DNA of 64,000 nt, taken from positions 372,001 through 436,000 of the forward strand of contig QXPY01000002.1 of assembly GCA_003583745.1 (NCBI GenBank), in the 5' to 3' direction. Below, piece after piece: positions 34,604-45,945 of the stretch. The translations under genes were made by a program, and so were the position numbers. The notes below the pieces were generated by a model. The model ran no database searches. It was not told the origin of the DNA and saw nothing but the letters and a program-made list of their open reading frames with translations. The stretch's first letter is position 1; each line of letters starts with the position of its first letter. Source of the stretch: Rhodocyclales bacterium GT-UBC. GTDB lineage: Bacteria; Pseudomonadota; Gammaproteobacteria; Burkholderiales; Rhodocyclaceae.

Positions 34604-35057
34604 GCACGAAACGGAGGCCGCCCAGGCCGAGCTGGCCGCCGCACTGCTGGCCATCGGCAGGCAACTCGATCGCGCCAGCCTGGCCCTCACCGTCGGCGGC
34701 CTGCTCGCCCTGGTCATCGCGCCGCTCGCATCACCCCCTCGCCTTGGCCTGCTGGTGGCCGTATTCGCCGGCGTGTTCGAATTCAGCTTCGCCTGCCGTA
34801 CGGCCTTTGACGAGCGCATTTTCTCGACCTGGGCTCGGCGCTGGCGGCAAACCGATACCGCCCCGGAAGAGACGCTTGCCGCCTTCGACCGGGCGCTGGC
34901 CAGCAGTGGATTGCGTAAAACGCCTGCCGCACCGAATCGCCCGCTGGCCGATCGCATCGCCGGGGCGCGCCGACTGCTCCGCAAACAAGGCGCCTGCCTC
35001 ATGCTGCAGGTCCTCGCATGGCTGGTCGCCTGCGGACTAGTCATTCGACCATTCTGA
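34596..35057 (+). CDS. small membrane protein in the ynb-like operon
   Basis: A 153-residue protein I do not recognise. Two hydrophobic stretches near residues 27-63 (ALTVGGLLALVIAPL and LLVAVFAGVFEFSFACRTAF) and another at the C-terminus (CLMLQVLAWLVACGLVI). The middle (about 68-125) is soluble and charged. ATG at 34596 overlaps ynbD by eight bases, so it is translated with the operon. It is absent from the E. coli four-gene ynb set as I know it. It may assist the lipid enzymes or be a scaffold; no evidence for a catalytic site. Confidence 0.7.
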   Translation: MPEHETEAAQAELAAALLAIGRQLDRASLALTVGGLLALVIAPLASPPRLGLLVAVFAGVFEFSFACRTAFDERIFSTWARRWRQTDTAPEETLAAFDRALASSGLRKTPAAPNRPLADRIAGARRLLRKQGACLMLQVLAWLVACGLVIRPF

Positions 35058-35068
35058 GACGCCTCACC

Positions 35069-35689
35069 ATGTTGCCAGACCGCCTTATCGCCGCTTCAAT
35101 CTGCAGTTTCGCCAAACTCTTCACCGGCGTGCGCGCCCGCTGGATTGGCGGTTTCCCCGACCAGCAGCAGCGGATCTACTTTGCCAACCATCGCAGCCAC
35201 GGCGATTTCGTGCTGATCTGGGCCTCGCTGCCGGCGCGCCTGCGTCGCCTGACTCGACCGGTGGCCGGCGCCGACTACTGGCTGCAGGGCGGTTTGCGCC
35301 GTTTCCTGATCAACCGGGTATTTCGCGCCGTTCTGATCGACCGCCTGGGCGGGCGTCGCGCCGATCCGATTGCCAAGATGGGAGACGCTCTGGACGCCGG
35401 CGAATCCTTGATCCTTTTTCCGGAAGGAACACGCAATCTGGGTGATGGCTTGTTGCCCTTCAAGAGCGGACTCTATCACCTGGCCTGCAGCCATCCCGAA
35501 ATAGAACTGGTCCCGGTCTGGATCGAAAACCTCGGCCGGGCCATGCCCAAAGGCAGCCTGATACCGCTTCCCCTGCTCTGCTCCCTGACCTTTGGCCGTC
35601 CGCTAACGATCGGGCCGGCGGAAAGCAAGGCAGATTTCCTGGCCCGTGCCCGCCAGTCCCTGCTCGACCTGGCGCCCCCCGCTGATTGA
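35069..35689 (+). CDS. PlsC-type 1-acylglycerol-3-phosphate acyltransferase
   Basis: A 206-residue acyltransferase of the PlsC/LPLAT family. Catalytic box NHRSHGDF (HX4D) and glycerophosphate box FPEGTRN are intact. ATG at 35069 is 12 bases after the previous stop; an in-frame upstream frame (35018) overlaps the preceding gene and is not favoured. Transfers an acyl group to a lysophospholipid or lysophosphatidic acid. Its place between ynbD and ynbB adds the acylation step to this operon. Confidence 0.86.
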   Translation: MLPDRLIAASICSFAKLFTGVRARWIGGFPDQQQRIYFANHRSHGDFVLIWASLPARLRRLTRPVAGADYWLQGGLRRFLINRVFRAVLIDRLGGRRADPIAKMGDALDAGESLILFPEGTRNLGDGLLPFKSGLYHLACSHPEIELVPVWIENLGRAMPKGSLIPLPLLCSLTFGRPLTIGPAESKADFLARARQSLLDLAPPAD

Positions 35690-35700
35690 CCTCATCGTCC

Positions 35701-36645
35701 ATGAATCCGACCCATACCCTGATCGCCCTCTTTTCCGGTGTCTTCGCCGTTCTCGCGCTGGCCAGCGGCATCGGCGCCTTCCTGCAATGGCGCCTTCCGG
35801 CCGGCCGGAACAGTCATGTCATCGACAACCTCAATGCCCGCATCAAAGCGTGGTGGTGGATGATCGGCGCACTGGCACTGGCCTTTTGGGGCGGCAAACT
35901 GGGCGTCGTTGTCCTGTTCGCCTACATCTCCTTCCAGAGCCTGCGCGAATTCATTTCCGTCACCCATACCAGGATTGCCGATCACCGCGCCCTGCTCTGG
36001 TGCTTTTACTTTTTCCTGCCACTGCAGTATTGGCTGATCACGATCAATTGGTACGGCCTGTTTTCCATCCTGATCCCGGTCTACGCCTTCCTGCTGCTCC
36101 CCATCTCGGCTGCACTCGGCGCCGACACAACGCGCTTTCTAGAACGCGCCGCCAAAGTGCAGTGGGGTCTGATGATCTCCGTTTACTGCATTTCACACGT
36201 CCCGGCCTTGCTGACGCTGGAGATTCCCGGCTTTGCCGAACGTAACCTTCAATTGATCGTCTTCCTGGTGCTTACCGTGCAGTCGAGCGATGTCTTTCAA
36301 TACGTCTGGGGAAAACTGCTCGGCAAGCGCAAACTCGCCCCCGAGATCTCTCCTTCCAAGACACTCGAAGGCCTGGTTGGCGGAGTATTGACCTCGACCG
36401 CCGTCGGTGCCGCGTTATGGTGGATTACGCCATTCGCAGCCTGGCAGGCTGCCGTGATCGCCCTGATCATCAACATGCTCGGCTTTTTTGGCGGTTTCGT
36501 GCTCTCCGCCATCAAACGCGATCGCGGCCTGAAGGATTGGGGGGCCATGATCGAAGGCCACGGCGGCATGCTCGACCGGGTCGATTCGATCAGTTTCTCG
36601 GCCCCGATCTTTTTCCACCTTGTCCGCTATTGGTGGGTGCCTTGA
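35701..36645 (+). CDS. ynbB: phosphatidate cytidylyltransferase, YnbB-like
   Basis: A 314-residue membrane protein of the CdsA family with about eight helices, which makes CDP-diacylglycerol from phosphatidic acid and CTP. The C-terminal signature is [13 protein letters not shown] followed by [13 protein letters not shown], an almost full match to the CdsA pattern. ATG at 35701 is preferred to a TTG at 35686 that overlaps the previous stop. As in E. coli ynb, this provides the CDP-lipid that YnbA would use. Its 3' end overlaps the convergent hybrid kinase gene by 19 bases. Confidence 0.88.
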   Translation: MNPTHTLIALFSGVFAVLALASGIGAFLQWRLPAGRNSHVIDNLNARIKAWWWMIGALALAFWGGKLGVVVLFAYISFQSLREFISVTHTRIADHRALLWCFYFFLPLQYWLITINWYGLFSILIPVYAFLLLPISAALGADTTRFLERAAKVQWGLMISVYCISHVPALLTLEIPGFAERNLQLIVFLVLTVQSSDVFQYVWGKLLGKRKLAPEISPSKTLEGLVGGVLTSTAVGAALWWITPFAAWQAAVIALIINMLGFFGGFVLSAIKRDRGLKDWGAMIEGHGGMLDRVDSISFSAPIFFHLVRYWWVP

Positions 36646-39600
36646 CCAGCTGAATGCCCGTTCGCCGCACCGACAGTCAGCCAGTGGAGGAGCCGCACAT
36701 ACAGGGCATCCGGATCGACCGGCTTGCCGATGTGGTCGTTCATGCCGGCTTCGAGGCAGATCTGCCGGTCCTCCTCGAAAGCGTTGGCAGTCATCGCCAG
36801 GATCGGCAGGTTTGCCTTGCCGGGTAGTTGCCGGATCAATCGGGTTGCCTCCATGCCGCTCATCACCGGCATCTGCATATCCATCAGCAGGAGCGCGTAT
36901 TTGCCGCCATGGGCAACCCGGTCTACTGCCTCGGCGCCATTGTCCGCCACCTCGACCTGCAAGCCTGCCAGGCCGAGCAACTCCTCGGCCACCTCCCGAT
37001 TGATCAGTTCATCCTCGACGAGAAGGATGCGCGCCCCGCCAAAACGTTGGGCAATCAGCACCTCGGGCGCTGCGGAGGCGTCCCCCGCCGAATCGGCCGC
37101 ATCGTCGTGTACGGGGCGTTCGAGGCGCACCGTCATCCAGAAGGTACTGCCGCCCCCTTCCGTACTGATCGCCCCGACGTCGCCGCCCATCAACTGCGCC
37201 AAATGGCGGTTGATCGCCAAGCCCAAGCCGGTGCCGCCGTATTTCCGGGTCGTTGAATTGTCGGCCTGCATGAAGGCCTGGAACAAGCGTGCCAACTGCT
37301 CTTCGCTCATGCCGATCCCCTGATCGGTCACTTCGAAACGCACGGTAACGTTATGCCCGTCATCACGCTCGACGCCGGCGCGCAAACTGACCTCGCCCTG
37401 CTCGGAAAACTTGATCGCGTTGCCGACGAAATTGAGCAAGGCCTGACCAATCCGCACCGCATCGCCATTCAGTCGCAACGGCAGGTCCGGCGATACGCTG
37501 CAGGTCAGGCGCAGGCCCTTCGCCGCAGCCCGTTCCTCGAGCATGCTGACCGCCTGCCTGACCACGGCAGCCGGCGAAAACTCGCTATTCTCCAGAATCA
37601 GGCGCCCCGCCTCGATTTTCGACAAATCGAGGATGTCGTTGATGACGTTGAGCAGATGCCTGGCTGAGTAGCCGATCTTGTCGAGACGCTCCAAAGCTTT
37701 GGGGTCGCGGGCATCCTTGTGCATCAGATGGGCCAATCCGATGATTGCGTTCATCGGCGTACGGATTTCATGACTCATATTGGCCAGGAAAGAACTCTTC
37801 GCCCGGCTTGCCGCTTCGGCGGCATCCTTGGCCTCAGCCAGTTCGGCCGTGCGCGACTGGACGAGCAACTCGAGATGCTCGCGGTAATGCTGCAATTCGG
37901 CCTCAGCCTGCCGGCGCGAGGTAATGTCGGTGGAAATGCCGCACAGCGCATAGACCTTGCCCTCCTCGTCGCGCAGCGGAATCTTGACCGACAGGTAGGC
38001 GCTGGTGACCTGCCCATCGGCACTGGTATTCACCTCTTCGTCCGCCACCCGCTCGCCATGTTCGATCACGCGAACATCGTTGCGACGGATATTGGCTGCT
38101 GTCCGGGCATCGAAAAAGACATCGTCGAGTCGCCCGACGATGCCCTCGAGATCGCTCCCGAACAACTGGCAAACCCGCCGATTGGCGTATTGATATCGGT
38201 AGTCGGTGCCCTTGATGTAGATGAAGGCCTCAACGCTATCGAGGATGATGCCGAGCTTGTATTCGCTGGCGCGCAGGGCTTCTTCGGCCAACTTGCGCTC
38301 GGTGATGTCCTCCTTGACGGCCAGATACTGCAGTACGCGACCGCTGTCGTCGGTAATCGGCGAGATCGAAGCGCGCTCCCAGAACAGGCTGCCATCCTTG
38401 CGCCGGTTGTGGAACTCGCCCTGCCAGGTCTGACCGGACTGGATGGTCCGCCACAGGGCCTCGTATTCGGCCTGGGTTTTCTCTCCGGAACTGAGGATGC
38501 TCGGCTTCTTGCCGAGCACTTCCGCAGCGCTATAACCAGTAACCAACTCGAACTTCGGATTAACGTACTTGATCCCACCCTGCACATCGGTAATCTCGAT
38601 CGATGCCGGACTCTGTTCGATCGCCCGGGACAATGTCTGCAAAGCCTCGGCCTGCTCGCGCAGGACTTTTTCATTGGCCAGGTTCTGCTGGTGATAGGCC
38701 AGGAACAGGCGCCTCGACCAGCGCGAATAGATCAGCGAACTGATCACCCCCAAGGCCAGCGCCACGATCGTGGCGATGATCAGATCCATCCAGCGTTGGC
38801 GTCCGCTTAGTTCGCGCTGGCGCGCCTCCTCGTTGAGGACGGACTGCCACTCGTCGTCAAAGACCGTCGCGATCAGCGTCCAACCCCAGGGCTCGACCGT
38901 CCGCACCAGGGCCATTTTCTGAACGCTCGTCCCGGATGCCAGGTCGGGCCACTCGTAGCGGACAAAGCCACCTCCTTCCTTGGCCGCCGCCAGCAATTTA
39001 GCCATCGCTGCCCGGTATCCGCCCAGCAGGTCGCCCTGGCGATACCCTTCCAGGGCAGGACTGGCCGGCGTCAGCAGCAAACGCCCGGAACGGTCCACCA
39101 CGCCAAAGTAGCCGCTCTGGCCGAAGCGCACGCTGCGCAGACGAGCCAACGCCTCTTTTTGCTGCTGCGCCTCCCAGTAATAGGTGTAGTCGCCGGCACC
39201 GATCAGCCAGTCGTAGGGCGCGAAATAACGAACGTAGGCAAGTTTTTCCGACATCTTTGCCGGCTCGTCCGGGCGGTACCAGCGATAGCTCGAGAAGCCC
39301 TCGCCGCGTGGCCGCCGCGCCGCATCGATCAAGCCGCGCATGATGAAATGGCCACGGTCATCCTGGTTGTCGAGGATGGTTCGCCCTTCAAGCTCAGGGG
39401 CCGTCGGCAGCAGGATGAACTGGCCCTGCATGTCGTCGATGAAGTAATAACCACGCCCATCGTAGAAGCGAGTCGGCCGCAATGCCTCGATGATCAGTCG
39501 GCGCACTTCGGCTGCCGGACGACGCCCCGATTCGCGGGCATAGATTGCCTCGACGATCTGGTAGGCAACATCGACCTGTTCGGTCAGGCTTCGCCGCAAG

Positions 39601-39842
39601 ACGCTTTCGGTGCGCAAGCGGGTGTATTCGATGAAGCTGATCGCGCTGTCCATTTCGGACTGCAAGCGATTTTCCAGCTGGCGCCCAATCACGCTCTCGA
39701 TGCGCGCCAATGAAGCCTGATGCTCGCGATACGACTGCCACGAAAAAAAGCCGCCCAGCAATAAAGTCAGGACCGACATCGTGATCAGCGTACCGAGCAA
39801 ATGAATGCGCGGAACAGTTTTTTCGTCAGCAGTCAGCCGCAC
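36627..39842 (-). CDS. large hybrid sensor histidine kinase (two Cache, two PAS, HK, receiver)
   Basis: A 1071-residue sensor. Helix at about 12-32, two single-Cache domains ([18 protein letters not shown] and [19 protein letters not shown]), a second helix at about 357-380, PAS plus PAC ([19 protein letters not shown]), a second PAS, a coiled coil, HisKA with [18 protein letters not shown] (His about 690), HATPase ([24 protein letters not shown]) and a C-terminal receiver with phospho-acceptor Asp in [13 protein letters not shown] (about 985). Double-Cache plus PAS suggests sensing both periplasmic and cytoplasmic cues. No output gene is next to it. Confidence 0.92.
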   Translation of the reverse strand: MRLTADEKTVPRIHLLGTLITMSVLTLLLGGFFSWQSYREHQASLARIESVIGRQLENRLQSEMDSAISFIEYTRLRTESVLRRSLTEQVDVAYQIVEAIYARESGRRPAAEVRRLIIEALRPTRFYDGRGYYFIDDMQGQFILLPTAPELEGRTILDNQDDRGHFIMRGLIDAARRPRGEGFSSYRWYRPDEPAKMSEKLAYVRYFAPYDWLIGAGDYTYYWEAQQQKEALARLRSVRFGQSGYFGVVDRSGRLLLTPASPALEGYRQGDLLGGYRAAMAKLLAAAKEGGGFVRYEWPDLASGTSVQKMALVRTVEPWGWTLIATVFDDEWQSVLNEEARQRELSGRQRWMDLIIATIVALALGVISSLIYSRWSRRLFLAYHQQNLANEKVLREQAEALQTLSRAIEQSPASIEITDVQGGIKYVNPKFELVTGYSAAEVLGKKPSILSSGEKTQAEYEALWRTIQSGQTWQGEFHNRRKDGSLFWERASISPITDDSGRVLQYLAVKEDITERKLAEEALRASEYKLGIILDSVEAFIYIKGTDYRYQYANRRVCQLFGSDLEGIVGRLDDVFFDARTAANIRRNDVRVIEHGERVADEEVNTSADGQVTSAYLSVKIPLRDEEGKVYALCGISTDITSRRQAEAELQHYREHLELLVQSRTAELAEAKDAAEAASRAKSSFLANMSHEIRTPMNAIIGLAHLMHKDARDPKALERLDKIGYSARHLLNVINDILDLSKIEAGRLILENSEFSPAAVVRQAVSMLEERAAAKGLRLTCSVSPDLPLRLNGDAVRIGQALLNFVGNAIKFSEQGEVSLRAGVERDDGHNVTVRFEVTDQGIGMSEEQLARLFQAFMQADNSTTRKYGGTGLGLAINRHLAQLMGGDVGAISTEGGGSTFWMTVRLERPVHDDAADSAGDASAAPEVLIAQRFGGARILLVEDELINREVAEELLGLAGLQVEVADNGAEAVDRVAHGGKYALLLMDMQMPVMSGMEATRLIRQLPGKANLPILAMTANAFEEDRQICLEAGMNDHIGKPVDPDALYVRLLHWLTVGAANGHSAGQGTHQ

Positions 39843-40052
39843 GCTTTTTCACCTGGTTGCTCGGGCAGGAAGAAAGGATGACGCCGATTGTAGTCAGTTG
39901 CCGAGCCCGAGCACAGCACGTTTTTTTGCTGCGTAGTCCCCGAAAACCCTTGCAGGACAAGAGAATTAGTCCATTGACATCCCGCGCACCCGGGTTGTCC
40001 GACGAGGACTGGCATGCCGGCGTGCCCGTGCCCCTCGGCAGCATTGCCATCG

Positions 40053-40090
40053 CGGACGGCCATGAGAGCGGCCGCCCTCATGGCCGTCCG
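40053..40090 (-). terminator. long hairpin just after the chemoreceptor gene
   Basis: Perfect 14-base arms CGGACGGCCATGAG and CTCATGGCCGTCCG around a 10-base loop, ten bases after the chemoreceptor stop on the minus strand. There is no T-run. Likely an end-of-transcript hairpin. Confidence 0.5.
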
Positions 40091-40100
40091 ACGCTTGCGC

Positions 40101-42269
40101 CTATTTGCCGCGAATGTGGAACCGGCCGACCAGTGCGAGCAGGTTGGCCGCTTGCTCGCGCAGCACGACCGACGCCTGGGCACAGATTTCGGCATCACTG
40201 CTATTCCGATTGGTGACGCCATCGATTTCGCCCAGACCGATCGCCACTTCGGAAAAGCCAGATACCTGCTCTTGCGACGCCAGGGATATTTCTGAGAGCA
40301 AGCTGGAAACCTGATTGGTTGAATGGACGATTTCACTCAAGGCGGCCGCCGTCGTATCGGCAATCGTCGCCCCCCGCCGGGTTTTTTCGGCCGAACCGGA
40401 AATCAGGCAGGACGCCCGCTTGGCCGCTTCCGCGCTGCGCGTAGCCAGATTGCGAACTTCGTCGGCAACGACGGCAAAGCCACGCCCGTGCTCGCCGGCA
40501 CGTGCCGCCTCGATCGCCGCATTCAGTGCAAGGAGATTGGTTTGAGTCGTGATTTCGTCGATCACGCGGATGATTTCATTGATGCTGACCCCGGCCTGTT
40601 CGATCTCGCCCATCGCCAGCACCATTTCATTCATGTGCGTACTGGCCGTGACCGCCACCGTCTGCGCCGCTTTCGACAAGCTGTCCGCCTGGCTGGCATT
40701 GTCCGCATTGTCCCGCGTCGCGGTCGTCATCTGATGGACGGCGGCGCCAATCTGGGTGACCGAAGAAGCCGACTTGGCTGCGCCGGACGACAAGCCGTTG
40801 CTCAATTCCGATACCTGCTCCGAACTGGCGGTGATTTCCCGCGCGCCGCTCTGCAACTGGCCCACGACATCATTGAGGTTGTCGAGCATGCGCCGCAGAG
40901 CCATCCCCAACAGGTCCTTGTCCGAAGCCAGATCGATCCGGATATCGAGATCACCCTGAGAAATCCGTTCGGCAATATCCGCCCGTGCCTGCAGCCGGGC
41001 GGCCATGTCGTTCAAGGCCATGCCAAGACGCCCCACCTCATCCTCGGTCGCAATCTCGACGCGCTGCGAGAAATCGCCTTGGCGGATCGTGTTCGCCAAG
41101 CCTTCGGCTTCGCGAACCGGACGTGCCAGAGTAGCGGCGGCAAACCACAGGAAGGTGGTTCCCCCCAAGGCCACCAGCAAACCCACCACGACCTGCCAGA
41201 CGGTAGCCGCGCCCGAGCGGCCGGCCAGATCCTTATCCAGCGCGTAGGCATCGGCCAGCACCACGTCCTTGCCGACCTTGATCAGCACGGCCCAGGGTTT
41301 GCCTGTCCGACCAAGATGAATCGGTGCCAAAACAGTGATCAGCCCGCTCGCCTCATCCAGTCTTGCCTCCGATTTGCCAGCCTTGATATCAGCCAGCAGC
41401 GCCGAAACATCCTTGTCCGGCGTCGATGCCTGAAGCGGCTTGCCAATCATCTCGGGCTTTTCGCTGTCGGCAACGATGAGCCCCATGTTACTGATGATCA
41501 GCACCTCCGCCTTGCCCTCGAACAAGCCCCGATCTGCCTGCTGGGAAAGGGCCTGCACGAAATCGAGGTTGTAGTCGGTGCCGGCGACCCCGAGAAACTT
41601 GCCGTTCACGGTGATCGGCACCGACAGCGTGGTCAGCCAGACTTGCGTTCCCTGGACGATATAAGGAAACGGATCGAGCACGCTTTCGGTATTGGTTTCG
41701 CGCGGGCCGATGTACCAGCCTCCCTTCAAAACCCCATTCGGATGTTTATCCAGGGTGTCGTACTCGACCAGCGGCTGAACTGCGATCTTGCCTTTGGCAT
41801 CGCGATTCCAGTACGGCGTGAACCGACCTGTTTTCTCGTTGTTTCCTGCCAGTCCGGTGCGAAATTGCTCATCGTGCCCATCCAGCGCGTTCGCCTCCCA
41901 GCAGGAATAGGTCCCGTTGAAATCCGGATTGTTTTTCAGGACATTGAGCAGCACGGCATTGATCTGATTGCGCCCCAGACTCAAGCCGTTTTCCTTTTTC
42001 CCCAATTCGAAGACATGCGCCATGGTCCGGGCTGCATCCAACGCCACATCGAACTTGGCCTGAATGATGCCCGCCTGCGTTCCGGCTACCCCCTTGAGAT
42101 TCGCCAGCGTACTCTCCTTGACCAGCCCGCTGACGCGTTCGCTCACCAACTGCTGGGTATCGCGCGCCGAATACACCCCGAAACCGACTGTCGACACAAC
42201 GGACGCGACCAAACACGCTCCCGCTACAGCCGAAATGCGATGCTGTATTGATTTGAACCTGATTGCCAT
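40101..42269 (-). CDS. methyl-accepting chemotaxis protein with periplasmic double-Cache domain
   Basis: A 722-residue chemoreceptor. Helix at about 12-32, a dCache ligand region (about 40-345), second helix at about 352-374, HAMP, then a signalling domain. The hairpin tip is near residues 545-610: [20 protein letters not shown] then [26 protein letters not shown] precedes the ATG at 42269. The Cache region has [12 protein letters not shown] and [14 protein letters not shown], a subtype I cannot assign to a ligand. It contacts CheA/CheW encoded elsewhere. Confidence 0.93.
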   Translation of the reverse strand: MAIRFKSIQHRISAVAGACLVASVVSTVGFGVYSARDTQQLVSERVSGLVKESTLANLKGVAGTQAGIIQAKFDVALDAARTMAHVFELGKKENGLSLGRNQINAVLLNVLKNNPDFNGTYSCWEANALDGHDEQFRTGLAGNNEKTGRFTPYWNRDAKGKIAVQPLVEYDTLDKHPNGVLKGGWYIGPRETNTESVLDPFPYIVQGTQVWLTTLSVPITVNGKFLGVAGTDYNLDFVQALSQQADRGLFEGKAEVLIISNMGLIVADSEKPEMIGKPLQASTPDKDVSALLADIKAGKSEARLDEASGLITVLAPIHLGRTGKPWAVLIKVGKDVVLADAYALDKDLAGRSGAATVWQVVVGLLVALGGTTFLWFAAATLARPVREAEGLANTIRQGDFSQRVEIATEDEVGRLGMALNDMAARLQARADIAERISQGDLDIRIDLASDKDLLGMALRRMLDNLNDVVGQLQSGAREITASSEQVSELSNGLSSGAAKSASSVTQIGAAVHQMTTATRDNADNASQADSLSKAAQTVAVTASTHMNEMVLAMGEIEQAGVSINEIIRVIDEITTQTNLLALNAAIEAARAGEHGRGFAVVADEVRNLATRSAEAAKRASCLISGSAEKTRRGATIADTTAAALSEIVHSTNQVSSLLSEISLASQEQVSGFSEVAIGLGEIDGVTNRNSSDAEICAQASVVLREQAANLLALVGRFHIRGK

Positions 42270-42345
42270 GACTTTTCCCCTTAAGCGCTTACTTGCAATA
42301 TCAACCTGTGTGCCGCAGCAGTCTGTTCAAATTCAGCGCAGCACC

Positions 42346-42366
42346 GCTCCAAAATGGAGCATTTTT
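42346..42366 (+). repeat. hairpin followed by T-run, upstream of the chemoreceptor gene
   Basis: GCTCCA-aaa-TGGAGC followed by ATTTTTT on the plus strand, the form of a rho-independent terminator, but no plus-strand gene ends here. On the minus strand it lies about 77 bases before the chemoreceptor ATG, inside its leader or promoter. It could be a terminator for antisense RNA or an operator. Confidence 0.4.
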
Positions 42367-42481
42367 TAAATTTTTATGACTTTTGTGATTAATATTGAAT
42401 TGGCAGCAAAAGCAATGCCAGGCTTAATGGTTTGCCAAAAGACACGAAATCCCGCTATCGCCGACGCCCTTTCGCCAAGGC

Positions 42482-42511
42482 AAAAAAATGGCGGGGCACC
42501 CGCGCCCCGCC
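42482..42511 (-). terminator. rho-independent terminator of icmF
   Basis: On the minus strand the stem GGCGGGGC/GCCCCGCC with a six-base loop is followed by ATTTTTTTG, 54 bases after the icmF stop. A textbook intrinsic terminator, separating icmF from the chemoreceptor gene downstream. Confidence 0.85.
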
Positions 42512-42565
42512 TTGAGTCGTCTCGCCGCCTTCCCCGACAGGGAAAGCTGGCCCGGCCATATCGGC

Positions 42566-45500
42566 TTACATCGAACGCCGGTACTGGCCGCCGACTTCGT
42601 ACAGCGCCGAGCTGATCTGGCCGAGCGAGCAGACCTTCACGGCATCGACCAGCACGGCAAAGACGTTACCGTCTTCGATCACCGTCTGCTTGAGCTTTTC
42701 CAGCATGGCCGGGGCCTGGGCGGCATGGCGGGTCTGGAAGTCGCGCAGGCGCTTGATCTGCGACTGCTTTTCTTCATCGCTCGAGCGGGCCAGCTCGATC
42801 TCCTGCTGGGCCATACCCTTCGGATTGAGGAAGGTATTGACGCCGATGATCGGGTAGGAGCCGTCGTGTTTCATGTGCTCGTAGTGCATCGACTCTTCCT
42901 GGATCTTGCCGCGTTGATAGCCGGTTTCCATGGCGCCAAGCACGCCGCCGCGCGAGGCGATGGCTTCGAATTCCTTCAACACCGCCTCTTCGACCAGATC
43001 GGTCAGTTCGTCGATGATGAAGGCCCCCTGGTTCGGGTTCTCGTTCTTGGCGACGCCCCACTCGCGATTGATGATCAGCTGGATGGCCATGGCGCGACGG
43101 ACGGACTCCTCGGTCGGCGTCGTGATCGCCTCGTCGTAAGCGTTGGTGTGCAGCGAGTTGCAGTTGTCGTAGATGGCGATCAGCGCCTGCAGCGTGGTGC
43201 GGATGTCGTTGAAGTCCATTTCCTGGGCGTGCAGCGAGCGGCCGGAAGTCTGGATGTGGTACTTCAGCTTCTGGCTGCGCTCGTTGGCGCCGTACTTGTT
43301 CTTCATCGCGACCGCCCAGATGCGGCGGGCGACGCGGCCGATCACCGAGTATTCCGGGTCCATGCCGTTGCTGAAGAAGAAGGACAGATTGGGCGCGAAA
43401 TCGTCGATGTGCATGCCGCGCGCCAGGTAGCTTTCGACGTAGGTGAAGCCGTTAGACAGCGTAAAGGCGAGCTGGCTGATCGGGTTGGCCCCGGCTTCGG
43501 CGATGTGATAGCCGGAGATCGACACCGAGTAGAAGTTCTGCACCTGGTTATGGACGAAGAATTCCTGGATGTCGCCCATCATCTTCAGCGCGAACTCGGT
43601 CGAGAAGATGCAGGTGTTCTGGCCCTGGTCTTCCTTCAGGATGTCGGCCTGGACGGTGCCGCGCACCGTCTTCAGCACCCATTCGCGGATCTTCTCGGCT
43701 TCGTCCTCGGTCGGCTCGCGACCGTTGTCGGCCTTGAACTTGGCCAGTTGCTGGTCGATCGCGGTATTGAAGAAACAGGCCAGGATGATCGGCGCCGGGC
43801 CGTTGATGGTCATCGATACCGAGGTGGTCGGGCAGACCAGGTCGAAACCGTCGTAGAGCACCTTCATGTCGTCCAGCGTGGCGATCGAGACGCCGGAGTT
43901 GCCGATCTTGCCGTAGATGTCCGGACGCTCGTCCGGGTCGCAGCCGTACAGCGTCACCGAGTCGAAAGCGGTCGACAGGCGATGCGCCGGCATCCCTTCG
44001 GAAACGCGCTTGAAGCGGCGGTTGGTGCGGAAGGCATCGCCTTCGCCGGCGAACATGCGGGTCGGGTCTTCGCCCTCGCGCTTGAAGGCGAAGACGCCGG
44101 CGGTGTAGGGGAAGGAACCCGGTACGTTCTCTCGCATCAGGAAGCGCAGGGTTTCGCCGTCATCGCCGAACTTGGGCAGGATGACCTTCTTGATCTTGGT
44201 GCCGGACAGCGATTCGGAAACCAGCTTGGTACGGATTTCCTTGTCGCGAATTTTCACCACGTATTCGTCTCCGGCATAAGCCTTTTGCGTTTCCGGCCAC
44301 ATGTCGAGCAGCTTCTTGGCCTTCGGATCCTGCTGGCTGTCCTTGAAGGCCTGCAATTCGTCAAAGTCGGCGACGTTCTTGTCGCAGCCGGCAAAAATCT
44401 GTTTCGAGATGCGCAGCGACTGGCGTTCGCGGGCAATCTTCACCTGCTCTTCGGTATGGGCGTGGTAACCACGGACGGTGTCGGCAATTTCGGCCAGGTA
44501 GCGCACGCGCTGGGCCGGCACGATGGCGCGCTGGCTCGACGACTGCTTGACGGTGACCAGCGGCAGCTTGCCCTGGGCCAGCTTCAGCCCCTTTTCGGAA
44601 AGGGCCGGCACCAGGGCCTGGTACAGCGCGGTGACGCCGTCGTCGTTGAAGCGGGCGGCCTGGGTACCGAATACCGGCATGTCGTCGGTCGGCGTCGTGA
44701 ACAACTCGCGATTGCGCTGGTACTGCTTGCGCACGTCGCGCAGCGCATCCTCGGCGCCCTTGCGGTCGAACTTGTTGATCGCCACGAAATCGGCAAAGTC
44801 GAGCATGTCGATCTTTTCCAGTTGCGAGGCGGCACCGAACTCCGGCGTCATCACATACAGCGACAGATCGACGTAGGGCACGATCGCGGCATTGCCCTGG
44901 CCGATGCCGGAAGTCTCGACGATGACCAGGTCGAAGCCGGCCAGTTTGCAGGCGGCAATCACCTCGGGCAGCGCGGCGGAGATTTCCGAGCCGGTATCGC
45001 GGGTGGCCAGCGAACGCATGAAAATGTTCGGATGCTCGATGGCATTCATCCGGATGCGGTCGCCAAGCAGGGCACCACCGGTGCGCTTGCGCGACGGATC
45101 GATCGAAACCAGACCGATCTTGACCGTATCGCCCTGGTCGAGACGGAAACGACGCACGATCTCGTCGGTCAGCGACGACTTGCCGGCGCCGCCCGTGCCG
45201 GTAATGCCCAGCACCGGCACATTCAGCGCGGCGGCGGCCTTGAGCAGCGGCTCTTTGAGGGCCGGTGCATCGCCGTTTTCAAGCAGGGTGATCAGGCGGG
45301 CGAGCAGGCGTTTGTCGCCGGCCTGCAAGCCGGCCAGGGCCTGCTCGGCGCTCGGGATGCCATCGTCGGCCAAGTCGAAGTCGGATTTCTCGACCACCTC
45401 GTTGATCATGCCCTGCAAGCCCATATGAACGCCGTCTTCCGGCGCGTAGATGCGGGTCACGCCGTATTCGTGCAGCTCCTTGATTTCCGAGGGCACGATG

Positions 45501-45829
45501 ACGCCGCCACCGCCGCCGAAGACCTTGATCTTCTCGCCGCCATTGGCCTTGAGCAGGTCGATCATGTACTTGAAGAACTCGACGTGGCCGCCCTGGTAGC
45601 TGGTGATGGCGATGCCCTGCACGTCTTCCTGCAAGGCGGCATTGACGATCTCCTGCACCGAACGGTTATGGCCGAGGTGGATGACCTCGGAACCGGTCGA
45701 TTGCAGGATGCGGCGCATGATGTTGATCGAGGCGTCGTGACCGTCGAACAGCGAGGCCGCCGTGACGAAACGTACCTTGTGCTTCGGCTTGTACGGGGAC
45801 AATTTCTTGGCAACGGAAAGATCGGTCAT
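42566..45829 (-). CDS. icmF: fused isobutyryl-CoA mutase IcmF (B12-dependent)
   Basis: A 1087-residue enzyme, the normal size for IcmF. B12-binding domain first with [11 protein letters not shown] (His31 ligates cobalamin), then a MeaB/ArgK-like GTPase domain with Walker [11 protein letters not shown] (211-220), and a C-terminal acyl-CoA mutase barrel ([40 protein letters not shown]). It interconverts isobutyryl-CoA and n-butyryl-CoA, with the GTPase as built-in chaperone; some homologues use pivalyl-CoA. ATG at 45829; in-frame upstream extension runs antisense into the AraC-type gene. Divergent from that regulator. Confidence 0.93.
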   Translation of the reverse strand: MTDLSVAKKLSPYKPKHKVRFVTAASLFDGHDASINIMRRILQSTGSEVIHLGHNRSVQEIVNAALQEDVQGIAITSYQGGHVEFFKYMIDLLKANGGEKIKVFGGGGGVIVPSEIKELHEYGVTRIYAPEDGVHMGLQGMINEVVEKSDFDLADDGIPSAEQALAGLQAGDKRLLARLITLLENGDAPALKEPLLKAAAALNVPVLGITGTGGAGKSSLTDEIVRRFRLDQGDTVKIGLVSIDPSRKRTGGALLGDRIRMNAIEHPNIFMRSLATRDTGSEISAALPEVIAACKLAGFDLVIVETSGIGQGNAAIVPYVDLSLYVMTPEFGAASQLEKIDMLDFADFVAINKFDRKGAEDALRDVRKQYQRNRELFTTPTDDMPVFGTQAARFNDDGVTALYQALVPALSEKGLKLAQGKLPLVTVKQSSSQRAIVPAQRVRYLAEIADTVRGYHAHTEEQVKIARERQSLRISKQIFAGCDKNVADFDELQAFKDSQQDPKAKKLLDMWPETQKAYAGDEYVVKIRDKEIRTKLVSESLSGTKIKKVILPKFGDDGETLRFLMRENVPGSFPYTAGVFAFKREGEDPTRMFAGEGDAFRTNRRFKRVSEGMPAHRLSTAFDSVTLYGCDPDERPDIYGKIGNSGVSIATLDDMKVLYDGFDLVCPTTSVSMTINGPAPIILACFFNTAIDQQLAKFKADNGREPTEDEAEKIREWVLKTVRGTVQADILKEDQGQNTCIFSTEFALKMMGDIQEFFVHNQVQNFYSVSISGYHIAEAGANPISQLAFTLSNGFTYVESYLARGMHIDDFAPNLSFFFSNGMDPEYSVIGRVARRIWAVAMKNKYGANERSQKLKYHIQTSGRSLHAQEMDFNDIRTTLQALIAIYDNCNSLHTNAYDEAITTPTEESVRRAMAIQLIINREWGVAKNENPNQGAFIIDELTDLVEEAVLKEFEAIASRGGVLGAMETGYQRGKIQEESMHYEHMKHDGSYPIIGVNTFLNPKGMAQQEIELARSSDEEKQSQIKRLRDFQTRHAAQAPAMLEKLKQTVIEDGNVFAVLVDAVKVCSLGQISSALYEVGGQYRRSM

Positions 45830-45891
45830 GGCGACTGCCTCAACAAAAAGTTGGAAAGGCGCCCATGGTATGCCGCCGGACGAGACGTGCC

Positions 45892-45912
45892 ATTGTCCTG
45901 CCTGACGACAAT
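45892..45912. promoter_or_regulatory. inverted repeat in the icmF/AraC divergent region
   Basis: ATTGTC-N9-GACAAT between the two divergent starts. It resembles the repeat at 28897-28918, including a TGCC in the spacer. It could be an operator for the AraC-type protein. Confidence 0.4.
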
Positions 45913-45923
45913 CGTGCAAATTC

Positions 45924-45945
45924 CGCCAAGGTGATAAGCTTGGCG
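45924..45945. promoter_or_regulatory. second inverted repeat in the icmF/AraC divergent region
   Basis: CGCCAAG-N8-CTTGGCG, perfect seven-base arms, about 26 bases before the AraC-type ATG. It may overlap that gene's promoter and serve in autoregulation. Confidence 0.45.

Noticed and set aside
39843-40100. Short frames in the 258-base gap before the hybrid kinase
   Set aside because: They overlap the hairpin at 40053-40090 and the neighbouring genes and resemble nothing known.
42286-42295. Palindrome TAAGCGCTTA near the chemoreceptor start
   Set aside because: Ten bases, a single copy, overlapping the ribosome-binding region; too short to call an operator.
42488-45934. A 1148-codon open frame on the plus strand
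   Set aside because: It mirrors icmF, has no recognisable motif and no ribosome-binding site.
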